Notes under the pieces: model-generated
Seen by the model: only the letters and a program-made list of their open reading frames with translations
The model's database searches: none
Told to the model about the DNA's origin: nothing
Translations under genes and position numbers: made by a program
Shown here: in pieces, positions 47,935-56,014 of the stretch
Layout: each line of letters opens with the position of its first letter
Position numbering within the stretch: the first letter of the stretch is position 1
Source: Mycoavidus cysteinexigens_B
GTDB taxonomy: Bacteria > Pseudomonadota > Gammaproteobacteria > Burkholderiales > Burkholderiaceae
DNA: 64,000 nucleotides
Assembly (NCBI GenBank): GCA_031963465.1
Contig: JASSUG010000007.1
Span: forward strand, 116,828 to 180,827
Direction of reading: 5' to 3'

Positions 47935-49032
47935 ATGATTTTCGAACGTTCCCTACAACGCGAGCTTGCATATACGGCTCTTGCTGTATTTATGGTGCTA
48001 CTAACGATTATGTTAGCCACCATGATGATTCGCATTGTCGGCTTTGCCGCTTCAGGCCAAGTCGATCCGCGCGACGTACTGTCGCTGATTGGTCTTACCG
48101 TGATTGGCTACCTCGCGGTCATACTGATTGTGACGCTGTTTGTCTCAATTTTGTTTGTACTGACCCGTTGGTACCGAGATTCGGAAATGGTTGTCTGGAT
48201 GTCATCGGGGATTAGCCTGACGCATTTGGTCAAGCCGATTGCGGTTTTTTCCGCGCCGCTGATTGCCGCCATTGCGTTTTTCGCTTTTGTCGGCTGGCCC
48301 TGGTCAAACGAACAAAGCAAGCTCTTGCGCGAGCATTTCGCGCAGCGCGACGAGGTCTCATTACTCGCCCCAGGCCAGTTTCGGGAATCTCCGTCCAACC
48401 AACGCGTTTTTTTTATTGAAAGCATCTCGCCTGATGCCACCCATGTACGCAATGTTTTTGTCAGCAGTACCGAAAATGGCAAAGTCAGTATTGTCGTTTC
48501 AAGCCAGGGACATATTCTGACCCAAGCCGACGGCGAACGCTTTGTCGTCCTTGAAAACGGCCGGCGCTACGATGGTCAACCTGGCCAGCCTGATTACCGC
48601 ATTATGTCGTTTGAACGCTATGGCGTACGGATTGGCGAACAACGCTTTGTCAACAAGCCAACCTCGACCAGTACTTCAACCCCGCAGCTCATCCGCCAAC
48701 CCAGTTTAGTGAATCTAGCAGAACTCGCATGGCGCGCGGGGTTGCCTTTGATTGCCATCAATTTGATGCTACTCGCGATTCCGTTGGCGTATCAAAATCC
48801 CCGCCGCAGCCGCACTATTAACCTGGTGATGGCGGTGTTAATTTACCTGACCTATTCTAATTTGCTGAATTTAATGCAATCATGGATTGAACAAGGAAAG
48901 ATCTCATTCAGCGTGGGTCTATGCATTTTGCACCTGATCGCCGCCGCCGTAGTCTTGCTGCTTTTTTGGTTACGCACACGCCACCGGCCATTGCTAAGCT
49001 ATCTGCCCATGACTAGATCTAAAGAGAAATAA
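47935..49032 (+). CDS. lptF: LPS export permease LptF
   Basis: The 365-aa protein has the YjgP/YjgQ layout: three N-terminal membrane segments, a periplasmic beta-jellyroll domain (about residues 130-255) and three C-terminal membrane segments. It starts MIFERSLQRELAYTALAVFMVLL, typical of LptF. With LptG and LptB it extracts LPS from the inner membrane. It is 3 bp from lptG, so the two are one operon. Confidence 0.94.
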   Translation: MIFERSLQRELAYTALAVFMVLLTIMLATMMIRIVGFAASGQVDPRDVLSLIGLTVIGYLAVILIVTLFVSILFVLTRWYRDSEMVVWMSSGISLTHLVKPIAVFSAPLIAAIAFFAFVGWPWSNEQSKLLREHFAQRDEVSLLAPGQFRESPSNQRVFFIESISPDATHVRNVFVSSTENGKVSIVVSSQGHILTQADGERFVVLENGRRYDGQPGQPDYRIMSFERYGVRIGEQRFVNKPTSTSTSTPQLIRQPSLVNLAELAWRAGLPLIAINLMLLAIPLAYQNPRRSRTINLVMAVLIYLTYSNLLNLMQSWIEQGKISFSVGLCILHLIAAAVVLLLFWLRTRHRPLLSYLPMTRSKEK

Positions 49033-49035
49033 ATC

Positions 49036-50229
49036 ATGTCTGCTCCGTCAATGCCCACTGCCCTGTTGGTGTATGAAAGTTATTTCGCGCGCCAGATATA
49101 TTTGGCGTTCGGCTTTGTGCTATTTGCGTTTTCTGGGCTCTTCTTCTTTTTTGATCTGATTAGCGAATTAAACTCGATTGGGCAGCACAATTACAAGTTT
49201 GGTTATGCCGTGATACGCGTAGCCTTACTCGCCCCATCTCGCTTGTACGAGATTATCCCAGTGGCGGCCCTGATTAGCGCGATTTTTGTCTTTGCCACCA
49301 TGGCCGCCAATTCGGAATTCACGATCTTTCGCATTTGCGGCCTCTCAACCCGGCGCGCACTCGGCTCCCTCATGAAAATCGGCGTGCCACTTGTCACCGC
49401 CACATTTTTATTTGGTGAAGTGATCAGCCCTTATGCAGACCAATTATCCGAGCGTGTACGGCTCGAGGCATTGGGCGCCTCCGTCTCATCGAATTTTAAG
49501 TCTGGAGTCTGGGTCAAAGATACGCTCAACAATGACGGTGAAGGTCGTCCCGTCATGCGCTTTGTGAATGTTGGCAAACTGATGCCAGATACCACGATTC
49601 GCGATGTACGAATTTATGAATTCGACCATCAATTCCAGTTAACCGATGTGCGCGTTGCCGAGCGTGGGCAGTTTATCGCGCCAGATCATTGGCAACTCAC
49701 CGAGGTAACGGCAACGCACTTATTTAAAGCGGCAACGTTGCCGCCACCCAGCACTGCTCCCACTGAAAAAGTAGACCTGCTACAACCGCTGTACCATGCT
49801 CAGCAAGCGGCTCTGCCGGAATATTTAATGCGCTCGCAGTTGACCCCACAAATTCTGTCGGTGCTACTGGTGTCCCCCGACCGGATGTCAATGCTGAATT
49901 TATTTTCATATATTCGTCACCTACAAGAAAATCACCAAGATACGCAGCGTTATGAAATTGCCTTATGGCGCAAATTTTTCTACCCATTCACCGTCTGGGT
50001 CATGCTTGCGCTCTCCTTACCCTTTGCTTATTTGCATACCCGTGCTGGCGTGGTCGGCATTAAAGTATTTGGCGGCATCATGCTAGGCATGAGTTTTCAA
50101 CTCATCAATACACTGTTCTCGCATATTGGCATCCTGAATACCTGGCCAGCGGCGCTGACCGCGGCCACGCCTAGCCTGATTTATATTGCGTTTGGCTTAA
50201 TCGCATTACGTTGGGTTGACCGGCACTAA
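49036..50229 (+). CDS. lptG: LPS export permease LptG
   Basis: The 397-aa protein has the same six-helix plus periplasmic domain layout as LptF. Segments such as YEIIPVAALISAIFVFATMAANSEFTIFR and the C-terminal THAGVVGIKVFGGIMLG-like helix are typical. It starts 3 bp after the lptF stop. Together with LptF it forms the transmembrane part of the LPS transporter, indicating a Gram-negative envelope with exported LPS. Confidence 0.94.
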   Translation: MSAPSMPTALLVYESYFARQIYLAFGFVLFAFSGLFFFFDLISELNSIGQHNYKFGYAVIRVALLAPSRLYEIIPVAALISAIFVFATMAANSEFTIFRICGLSTRRALGSLMKIGVPLVTATFLFGEVISPYADQLSERVRLEALGASVSSNFKSGVWVKDTLNNDGEGRPVMRFVNVGKLMPDTTIRDVRIYEFDHQFQLTDVRVAERGQFIAPDHWQLTEVTATHLFKAATLPPPSTAPTEKVDLLQPLYHAQQAALPEYLMRSQLTPQILSVLLVSPDRMSMLNLFSYIRHLQENHQDTQRYEIALWRKFFYPFTVWVMLALSLPFAYLHTRAGVVGIKVFGGIMLGMSFQLINTLFSHIGILNTWPAALTAATPSLIYIAFGLIALRWVDRH

Positions 50230-50244
50230 ACACCCCCATACTCT

Positions 50245-50541
50245 GTAACTTTGATCGCTAAATGGCACGAATGACTAGCGTTATGCGGCACCAATCACGA
50301 GGACAGAACAAGCGGCGTCTACCGCCTTGTCGGTGACAAATCTCACAGAGCTATTTTCAATCTCCAGGACGACTGTCTACCGGACCTTCAACCAACAGGC
50401 GGGCGAAGCTTTAGAGAAGGTGACATGAGTATTCGGGGAATTCCTCTGCTATTTTGTTTGTGGACGTTCTACACATCACACGGCGTGATCCGGGGTGTCA
50501 AATAGCGCTGATAATTCGTGCCATTTAGCGATCAAAGTTAC
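50245..50541. repeat. MITE-like element M1, copy 1 (297 bp)
   Basis: A perfect 28-bp terminal inverted repeat (GTAACTTTGATCGCTAAATG ... at 50245-50272, its complement at 50514-50541) bounds a 297-bp unit with no transposase. A shorter, clearly related copy is at 63156-63333. The copy ends 83 bp before the antitoxin start at 50625. An open frame crosses its interior (TSGVYRLVGDKSHRAIFNLQ), but has no clear start. Confidence 0.9.
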
Positions 50542-50624
50542 ACAAACCCCTTGCACCACCAAATTTGTCTTTTTATTGAGGTTATATTAAACCAGTATAC
50601 AAACTAGTTTATTTGGGGGGCTGT

Positions 50625-50867
50625 ATGTTTAAGGAAATTGGATCTTTTGCTGCTAAAACGGAGCTATCAAACCTTTTGCGTGACGTACAAAACGGCATGC
50701 GTTATACGATTACTTTGCGTGGCAAACCTGTGGCAGATTTAGTACCCAGCGAAGAGGGGGCCCGTAAAAATAGTCAAGCGGCTATTCAAACGATACTTCA
50801 TATTAAAAAAATTCAAGGGGTATCTTCTGAACAGCTCGCAGCTTGGACTGCTGAGGGGCGCAAATGA
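50625..50867 (+). CDS. Phd/YefM-family antitoxin
   Basis: The 80-aa protein begins MFKEIGSFAAKTELSNLLRDV, then YTITLRGKPVADLVP, the Phd/YefM N-terminal DNA-binding fold. The C-terminal part would wrap the toxin. ATG 50625 follows a G-run (GGGGGG) that serves as ribosome binding site. It overlaps the toxin start by 4 bp. The upstream AAACTAGTTT palindrome at about 50601-50610 is a candidate autoregulatory operator. Confidence 0.85.
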   Translation: MFKEIGSFAAKTELSNLLRDVQNGMRYTITLRGKPVADLVPSEEGARKNSQAAIQTILHIKKIQGVSSEQLAAWTAEGRK

Positions 50868-51283
50868 AGGTGGTGATTGATGCTTCAATGTCACTTGCTT
50901 GGTTATTTGAGCGCTCTAAATCCGAAGAAGGTGCTTGTGCGCAACGCATGTTATCGTCTATGGCGATAGCAAAGTCGATTGTGCCCCCTTTGTGGCACAC
51001 TGAAATTGCCAACACACTACTTATAGGCGAGCGGCGTAATGTCGTCAGTGAAGCCCAGGTTATCGATTACTTAAATTCTTTATCTAATTTGCCGATTGCC
51101 ACTGACAACACAGCGGCGGAACATCGGCGCGAACAGGTCATGGGGTTGGCCCGCGAATATAAATTAACGGCTTATGATGTTACTTACCTCGATTTAGCAC
51201 TCCGCACAGGTTCAATATTGGCAACTTTTGATCGGGAACTAGCTGAGGCAATGTGCCGCGCTGGCGGTACTGTATTTCAATGA
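50864..51283 (+). CDS. PIN-domain toxin (VapC family)
   Basis: The 139-aa protein has the PIN-domain acidic residues: Asp6 (VVIDAS), Glu47 (HTEIAN), Asp105 (TAYDVTYLDLA) and Asp123 (TFDREL). VapC toxins are ribonucleases that cleave tRNA or rRNA. Pairing with a Phd-type antitoxin and the ATGA overlap indicate an intact, co-translated toxin-antitoxin module. Confidence 0.88.
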   Translation: MKVVIDASMSLAWLFERSKSEEGACAQRMLSSMAIAKSIVPPLWHTEIANTLLIGERRNVVSEAQVIDYLNSLSNLPIATDNTAAEHRREQVMGLAREYKLTAYDVTYLDLALRTGSILATFDRELAEAMCRAGGTVFQ

Positions 51284-51341
51284 ATTTTTCCTCAAAATAA
51301 TCCTTACCCTGCCCGTATATGAGCATAAAGCCGCCGATTAC

Positions 51342-51566
51342 ATGGTTTGGCGGCAAGTCCAGATAACAGTACTTGTAAACCGCTTGAGAATTAGGACGTC
51401 GATCTTTTTCAGTGGCGACTATTTAGCCATAGAAAAGCCCCCCTTAAAATTAGACAGAATCTTGAACTTTCGGGAGGCAGATCAAAAAGGATGGTTCTTA
51501 AAACCTGTTTACGATGTTTTATGCAGTAAATTAAGCAAGGCGTGTTGCGGCAAATTCTTGGATTAG
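51342..51566 (+). CDS. Small ORF of unknown function, doubtful
   Basis: A 74-codon frame (with KPPLKLDRILNFREADQKGW) lies after the PIN toxin. The same frame extends upstream without a start. Its last 36 bases overlap the end of the F-box/WD40 gene antisense. Composition looks protein-like, but I know no family and see no good ribosome binding site. It may be a remnant. Confidence 0.25.
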   Translation: MVWRQVQITVLVNRLRIRTSIFFSGDYLAIEKPPLKLDRILNFREADQKGWFLKPVYDVLCSKLSKACCGKFLD

Positions 51567-54239
51567 TCCGCTATTTTGTATTGCGCCTTGCTGTATAAGC
51601 AATGCTGCGTTTTGAGGGGTGAGATTACGAGCATTTCCGATTAATGCACCTTCTGCAATTAGCTCGTCTTGCCTTGAAGTCCAATCTAAAATGACGGAGT
51701 CAATGCGGTCTGAGTCAAAAGAAACTTTCCAAAAATAAATAATGTTATTCGTGGCTACGCGTAGCATTGCTGAATTCTCTTGCATAGACTCCCATGCAAT
51801 GGCTTGAATGCTTCCTGCATCGCGACCCATAAAATTTTGCAGTTCTGTCTGACATTCACCTGTTAGAACTGACCATAGCCGCACTGTTCCATCCCAGTCT
51901 GTAGATGCTAGCCATCGGTCATCATTTGAAAATGCAAGGTAATCTACTACGTTTGTATGGCTGTAGGTATGCACAAGGGATCGGTCACCCGAGACATGCC
52001 ATAGCCTCACCTCATTATCCCAATTTGCAGATGCTAACCACTGGCCATTGTTCGAAAATGCGATGCTCGTCGCACCAGATTCATCTCCATTGTTGTAAGT
52101 ATGCGCAAAAGACCGATCGCCCGAGACATGCCATAGCTTCACCGCGCCATCGCTACTTCCAGACGCTAACCACTGTCCATCATGAGAAAAGGCGATCCGA
52201 ATTACATCTTCTTCATGTCCTATATACGTGTGAGCCAGAGAGCGGTCACCTAAAACATGCCACAATTTAACCTTATCTACATGAGTCGACGCTAACCATT
52301 GTCCATCGTTTGAAAGCGCGATCCTAATTTCTGCCGAAGAAAATCTATTAGTGGTGGAATAGGTGTGAGCAAGAGAGCGATCACCCAAAACATGCCACAA
52401 TTGAAGCGTTCTACGGTCAGCCGATACTAACCATTGCCCATCGTTTGAAAACGCAATGCTAATTCTTTCCGAAGAAAACCGAGAAGTAGTGATGGGATAG
52501 GTGTGAGCAAGAGAGCGATCGCCCGAAGCGTGCCACAATGCCACTCCATCTCTGCGCGCTAATGCTAACCACCGTCCATCGCCCGAAAATGCGACTTCAG
52601 TTATTTCATCTGTATGTTTGGCATATGAGTGCGTAAGGAATCGATCGCCAGAGATGCGCGACTGCTTAACTACACCATCGAAATCTGCTGATGCTAGCCA
52701 CCGCCCATCATTTGAAAAAGCGACGCTCCTTACTTCATTTCCGCGTTCAGTAGAGGTATGTTCAAGAGAACGGTCACCTGAAACATGCCATAGTTTTACC
52801 CGATAATCAGTTCTTCCTGAACTTCCTTCATGAAGGTGTCCTCCACCCGATGCTAACCACTGCCCGTCGTTTGAAAATGCGATACCCCTCGCGCCACCAA
52901 ATTTATTAACCTCATATGTATGGGCAAGAGATCGGTCGCCCGAGACATGCCATAGCTTCACCGTACCATCGTCACCTGCTGACGCTAGCCATTGACTGTC
53001 GCTTGAGAATGCGAGGCTATATATGTACATCTGACGAACATCATAGGTATGAGCAAGAGATCGATCGCCCAAGACATGCCATAGTTTCACCGTGCCATCT
53101 TCACCATTAGATGCTAACCATTGCCCATTGTTCGAAAATACTAAGCCCCCGTCCCCCTCATAAGTGTGCGCAAGAGATCGATCACCCAAGGCTTGCCATA
53201 ACCTAATTGCGTCGCCGCCCGATGCTAACCATTGCCCATCGCTCGAAAACGCAATGCTATATATGCGCCGACCAGGCACAGTGTAAGTATGCTCGAGATG
53301 CCTGTCCCCTGAAACTTGCCACAGCTTCGCCGTACCATCATTACCTGAGGACGCTAGCCACTGACCATCGTTGGAAAACTCGATACTCGTCACCTTATCT
53401 TGATGTCCAGTAAACGTATGCACGTTAATCAAGTTCTCGGCATCGTACAACTCAATCTGATTCTCTTCTGTCACAGCGAGCCAACGCCCATCTGGTGAAT
53501 AAGCGCAGCCGAAAACCCAGCCTTGCATTGTTAAAGAAGGTCTTTCGCCTAATTGCAGATTAGCTAAATTTGCCCCATCTAAATTCACATCTCTCAGCCA
53601 AGCGCAGGTCAAATCTACATCGCTTAAATCGGCATTTTGAAATTTTGTGCTGTCAAACACCCCATAACTTAAATCTGCACCAGGAACGCGTATTTTGCCA
53701 AAATCTTTATTATTTAATTGCACACCGGCTCTTACTAAGAGCGTCAGTGCATTAGCAGCCTCAGTCTGGACGTCTTCCGTTTTAGAGCGCTCGGCCCAAC
53801 TCAATAGGTTTTGCTGCAGCAGTGTGTCTTCTTGTACTTTGTTTTGTAAAAATCCAACTAGCTCCGGATCATTAAAAAATCGCCGCACGAGATTAAAAAA
53901 TGCATGTTGCGTTACAACTTGAGCGAGTTGGCTAGACTCCGACAGCCTTTGTAATCGCCGTAGCGAAAAATCTTTCAACGCTTCTTTGACTAATGCTGCT
54001 TGGTGTTTAGCTCTAATTTTGTGTTGGATCAAAAACAATTGCAGCGCAATATCGTCTACAGGCTCTCCATCACGAGTAACCGTGGTTAATGCTTTAAGCC
54101 AACTTTGCTGGTTTGAATGGTCAAGCTGGTTTTCTATCTCGTCTTGGATTTCTAAAGGGAGTGAGGAGAATGATGTTTTTGCTGGTGTTTGCGCTATTGG
54201 GTTGCGCGTTATCGCAGCATTCGAAATGGGTGTTGGCAT
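51531..54239 (-). CDS. F-box-like - pentapeptide - WD40 repeat protein (family member D)
   Basis: The 902-aa product begins with an F-box-like segment at about residues 24-50 (FSSLPLEIQDEIENQLDHS, then QQSWLKALTTV). A helical stretch (AANALTLLVRAGVQ) and the pentapeptide block (GADLSYGVFDSTKFQNADL) match those of the NACHT members. About 13 WD40 blades of the type FSNDGQWLASxGxDGxVKLWHVSGDRSLAHTY follow. There is no TIR, no NACHT and no signal peptide. F-box plus WD40 is the layout of eukaryotic SCF substrate adaptors, so a host-directed ubiquitin-ligase effector is a reasonable hypothesis. The F-box call is from pattern only. Confidence 0.8.
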   Translation of the reverse strand: MPTPISNAAITRNPIAQTPAKTSFSSLPLEIQDEIENQLDHSNQQSWLKALTTVTRDGEPVDDIALQLFLIQHKIRAKHQAALVKEALKDFSLRRLQRLSESSQLAQVVTQHAFFNLVRRFFNDPELVGFLQNKVQEDTLLQQNLLSWAERSKTEDVQTEAANALTLLVRAGVQLNNKDFGKIRVPGADLSYGVFDSTKFQNADLSDVDLTCAWLRDVNLDGANLANLQLGERPSLTMQGWVFGCAYSPDGRWLAVTEENQIELYDAENLINVHTFTGHQDKVTSIEFSNDGQWLASSGNDGTAKLWQVSGDRHLEHTYTVPGRRIYSIAFSSDGQWLASGGDAIRLWQALGDRSLAHTYEGDGGLVFSNNGQWLASNGEDGTVKLWHVLGDRSLAHTYDVRQMYIYSLAFSSDSQWLASAGDDGTVKLWHVSGDRSLAHTYEVNKFGGARGIAFSNDGQWLASGGGHLHEGSSGRTDYRVKLWHVSGDRSLEHTSTERGNEVRSVAFSNDGRWLASADFDGVVKQSRISGDRFLTHSYAKHTDEITEVAFSGDGRWLALARRDGVALWHASGDRSLAHTYPITTSRFSSERISIAFSNDGQWLVSADRRTLQLWHVLGDRSLAHTYSTTNRFSSAEIRIALSNDGQWLASTHVDKVKLWHVLGDRSLAHTYIGHEEDVIRIAFSHDGQWLASGSSDGAVKLWHVSGDRSFAHTYNNGDESGATSIAFSNNGQWLASANWDNEVRLWHVSGDRSLVHTYSHTNVVDYLAFSNDDRWLASTDWDGTVRLWSVLTGECQTELQNFMGRDAGSIQAIAWESMQENSAMLRVATNNIIYFWKVSFDSDRIDSVILDWTSRQDELIAEGALIGNARNLTPQNAALLIQQGAIQNSGLIQEFAATRLA

Positions 54240-54748
54240 AGATATACTTTTTCAATTAGGACGATTGCTGCAGATGAAAAAATTCTATTAGGCCATGATC
54301 TAACAAGTTTTCATTGGCCGATTCATCTGGGCCGCCGAATTTTACAGGAATATCTAAAAAGGCGATTGCCATGAAAGCTATTAAGCATCTGGCCAAAAAT
54401 TTGCAAACAGATGGCCAATATCTTCATCGATGAGCTATGGCTGATGGTTTACTGACATTTTTTCATTCCATTAACTGACCAAGCGAATCCTTATGGTAAT
54501 GCCTATCTCGAACATCACAATAAGGTTTTATTACGCCATGCAAAAACCTCAGACACCTTTTAGTAGGGGTAATATGCACATACGTGCCATTTATAAGTCT
54601 GCCCTTTATTTATAAAGCTTTCGTCAGATGGGACATAAAAATTAATATACCCTGCCATAACTCAGAATTTGATCAATAAACATGGTTTTTTGATTTTGAT
54701 AGAGCATTTCTGCAATATCAACAGCTTTTTAATCAGAAAACATGATCA
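54240..54748. other. Gap with gene debris
   Basis: About 500 bp hold no intact ORF. Short open traces appear on the plus strand: SFHWPIHLGRRILQEYLKRR (54309-54370), faintly like a HigA-type antitoxin start, and LTDQANPYGNAYLEHHNKVL (about 54473-54532), which I cannot place. The promoter of member D should lie near 54240-54300. Confidence 0.35.
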
Positions 54749-55157
54749 GATGGCACTTTTGGTGTCAGCAGCGCGTATGCCGTTATCAGGCGCTTTATGG
54801 AAAACGGCTTACTCTTTCCAAAGCGTGCCTACGGCGGTGCATGGGCAGGGCAGCTTATCTGGGGGCGGCTCAGTCATAGTCGTGTCCTCGGGTTGATCAA
54901 GAATCCTTCCTATGCAGGCACCTATGCCTTTGGACGTTATCAGTACTACAAGCGCATCACACCTGAAGGTAACGTGCACCAACGTGTTCAACCCGTACCC
55001 AAGGCAGACTGATTGGATTGAACGTAACATCGTTCAGGCTCGCAAGATCGATGAGCGTGGCCCATGGTGGATAACCCTAGACCCAACACAGGAGCAAAGC
55101 CTTCGGCACTGGATACACAAGTCAGCACATCTGCGAGACCAACATACCAATCTTTAA
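54749..55157 (+). pseudogene. Serine recombinase fragment (Recombinase domain) with frameshift
   Basis: The frame reads VSSAYAVIRRFMENGLLFPKR, LIWGRLSHSRVLGLIKNPSYAG and TYAFGRYQYYKRI, the Recombinase domain of large serine recombinases. The frame stops after PVPKAD; a shifted frame continues WIERNIVQARKIDERGP to a TAA at 55155. The catalytic N-terminus and zinc ribbon are absent. It belongs to a different subtype from the recombinase at 9810. Confidence 0.75.
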
Positions 55158-55171
55158 CTGTAAGGAGTGCA

Positions 55172-55582
55172 TTATGAAACTACCGTCGGCACGCCCAACG
55201 GACGCATCTCCTGTTTTCCGGGCTTGGGGATATACACGCGCCGGATATTCGGCGCCTGATATCCCCGGCGGTGGACAGATTGAAGCATCGGCTCAATCCA
55301 GCCATCAAAGCTCTCCTTTGCCTCCGCTACCTTCTGGCCATCTACACCTGCAGCCGAGTGGTTCGGAATCTTCCACAGATTCGTCCACACCCGGTCCTGC
55401 GTGATGTAATGAGCCAACGAGGTAAATCGGAGGCCTGGTCCACACCGAGCTTTCACTGCTATTCGTTCGAGTCCCGTTTCCATGGCCGGTGAGTCTTCTC
55501 TTTGCATAAAAGTCCTTATCTCCCTTTGTATGGAGTCCATGTTGCCCACGAACGATTCAACTTCTGCTGGCCGCTTCCCCAT
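55172..55582 (-). pseudogene. ltrA: Group II intron reverse transcriptase, N-terminal fragment
   Basis: The 136 codons cover FTSLAHYITQDRVWTNLW, AGVDGQKVAEAKESF, GYQAPNIRRVYIPKPGKQ and RPLGVPT, the first RT motifs. The frame then ends, before any catalytic Asp. It is a different intron lineage from the one at 12270, judged by sequence. Confidence 0.8.
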
Positions 55583-56014
55583 GTAGCCGGCTCTCCCGAC
55601 CTCGGAGTACTATCAGCCAATCTGACTTCCGTCAGGTCATCAGGCCGTTCTACCTTCTCGGCTCGTCTGGCCTTACAAGCAAGTTTCGCTTGAACCTGAC
55701 GGATCTCCCTTGTTCACATAAAATCCTTCGGTTGCATGCTGGCGGTATAAACCCCGGAAGCATCACAGTACACTCGCCATGACGCGTACCGTAATTCTGC
55801 CTTCCTCTTCGTGAGATAGAGTCGGCTACTTCGACGACATTTGATTTCGGGGCTATCTTCCCGTTCACTGATGTTCCGGCCTACAACCTCCCTGTCTACG
55901 CTTCGCAATGGCCGTCGCCGGACACCACGCAAGACTCGGTACGCGGCCGCTGGCTAAGCTTTGCCGCGGTTGCCATCTCAGGCAACTACATTTCATGCGC
56001 TTGCAAGGCGCAAC
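55583..56014 (-). mobile_element. Probable 5' RNA part of the second truncated group II intron
   Basis: Upstream of the RT fragment the minus strand is structured and non-coding to about 55930 (with GGTTGTAGGCCGGAACATCA and CTGACGGAAGTCAG hairpin-like parts), as expected for intron domain I. I cannot fix the 5' splice site; GTGTCCGG near 55925 is a candidate. The remaining 90 bp up to the stop of member E show nothing clear. Confidence 0.45.

Noticed and set aside
55174..55492. Plus-strand ORFs of 73-76 codons
   Set aside because: They are antisense to the group II intron reverse transcriptase fragment, which has clear RT motifs.
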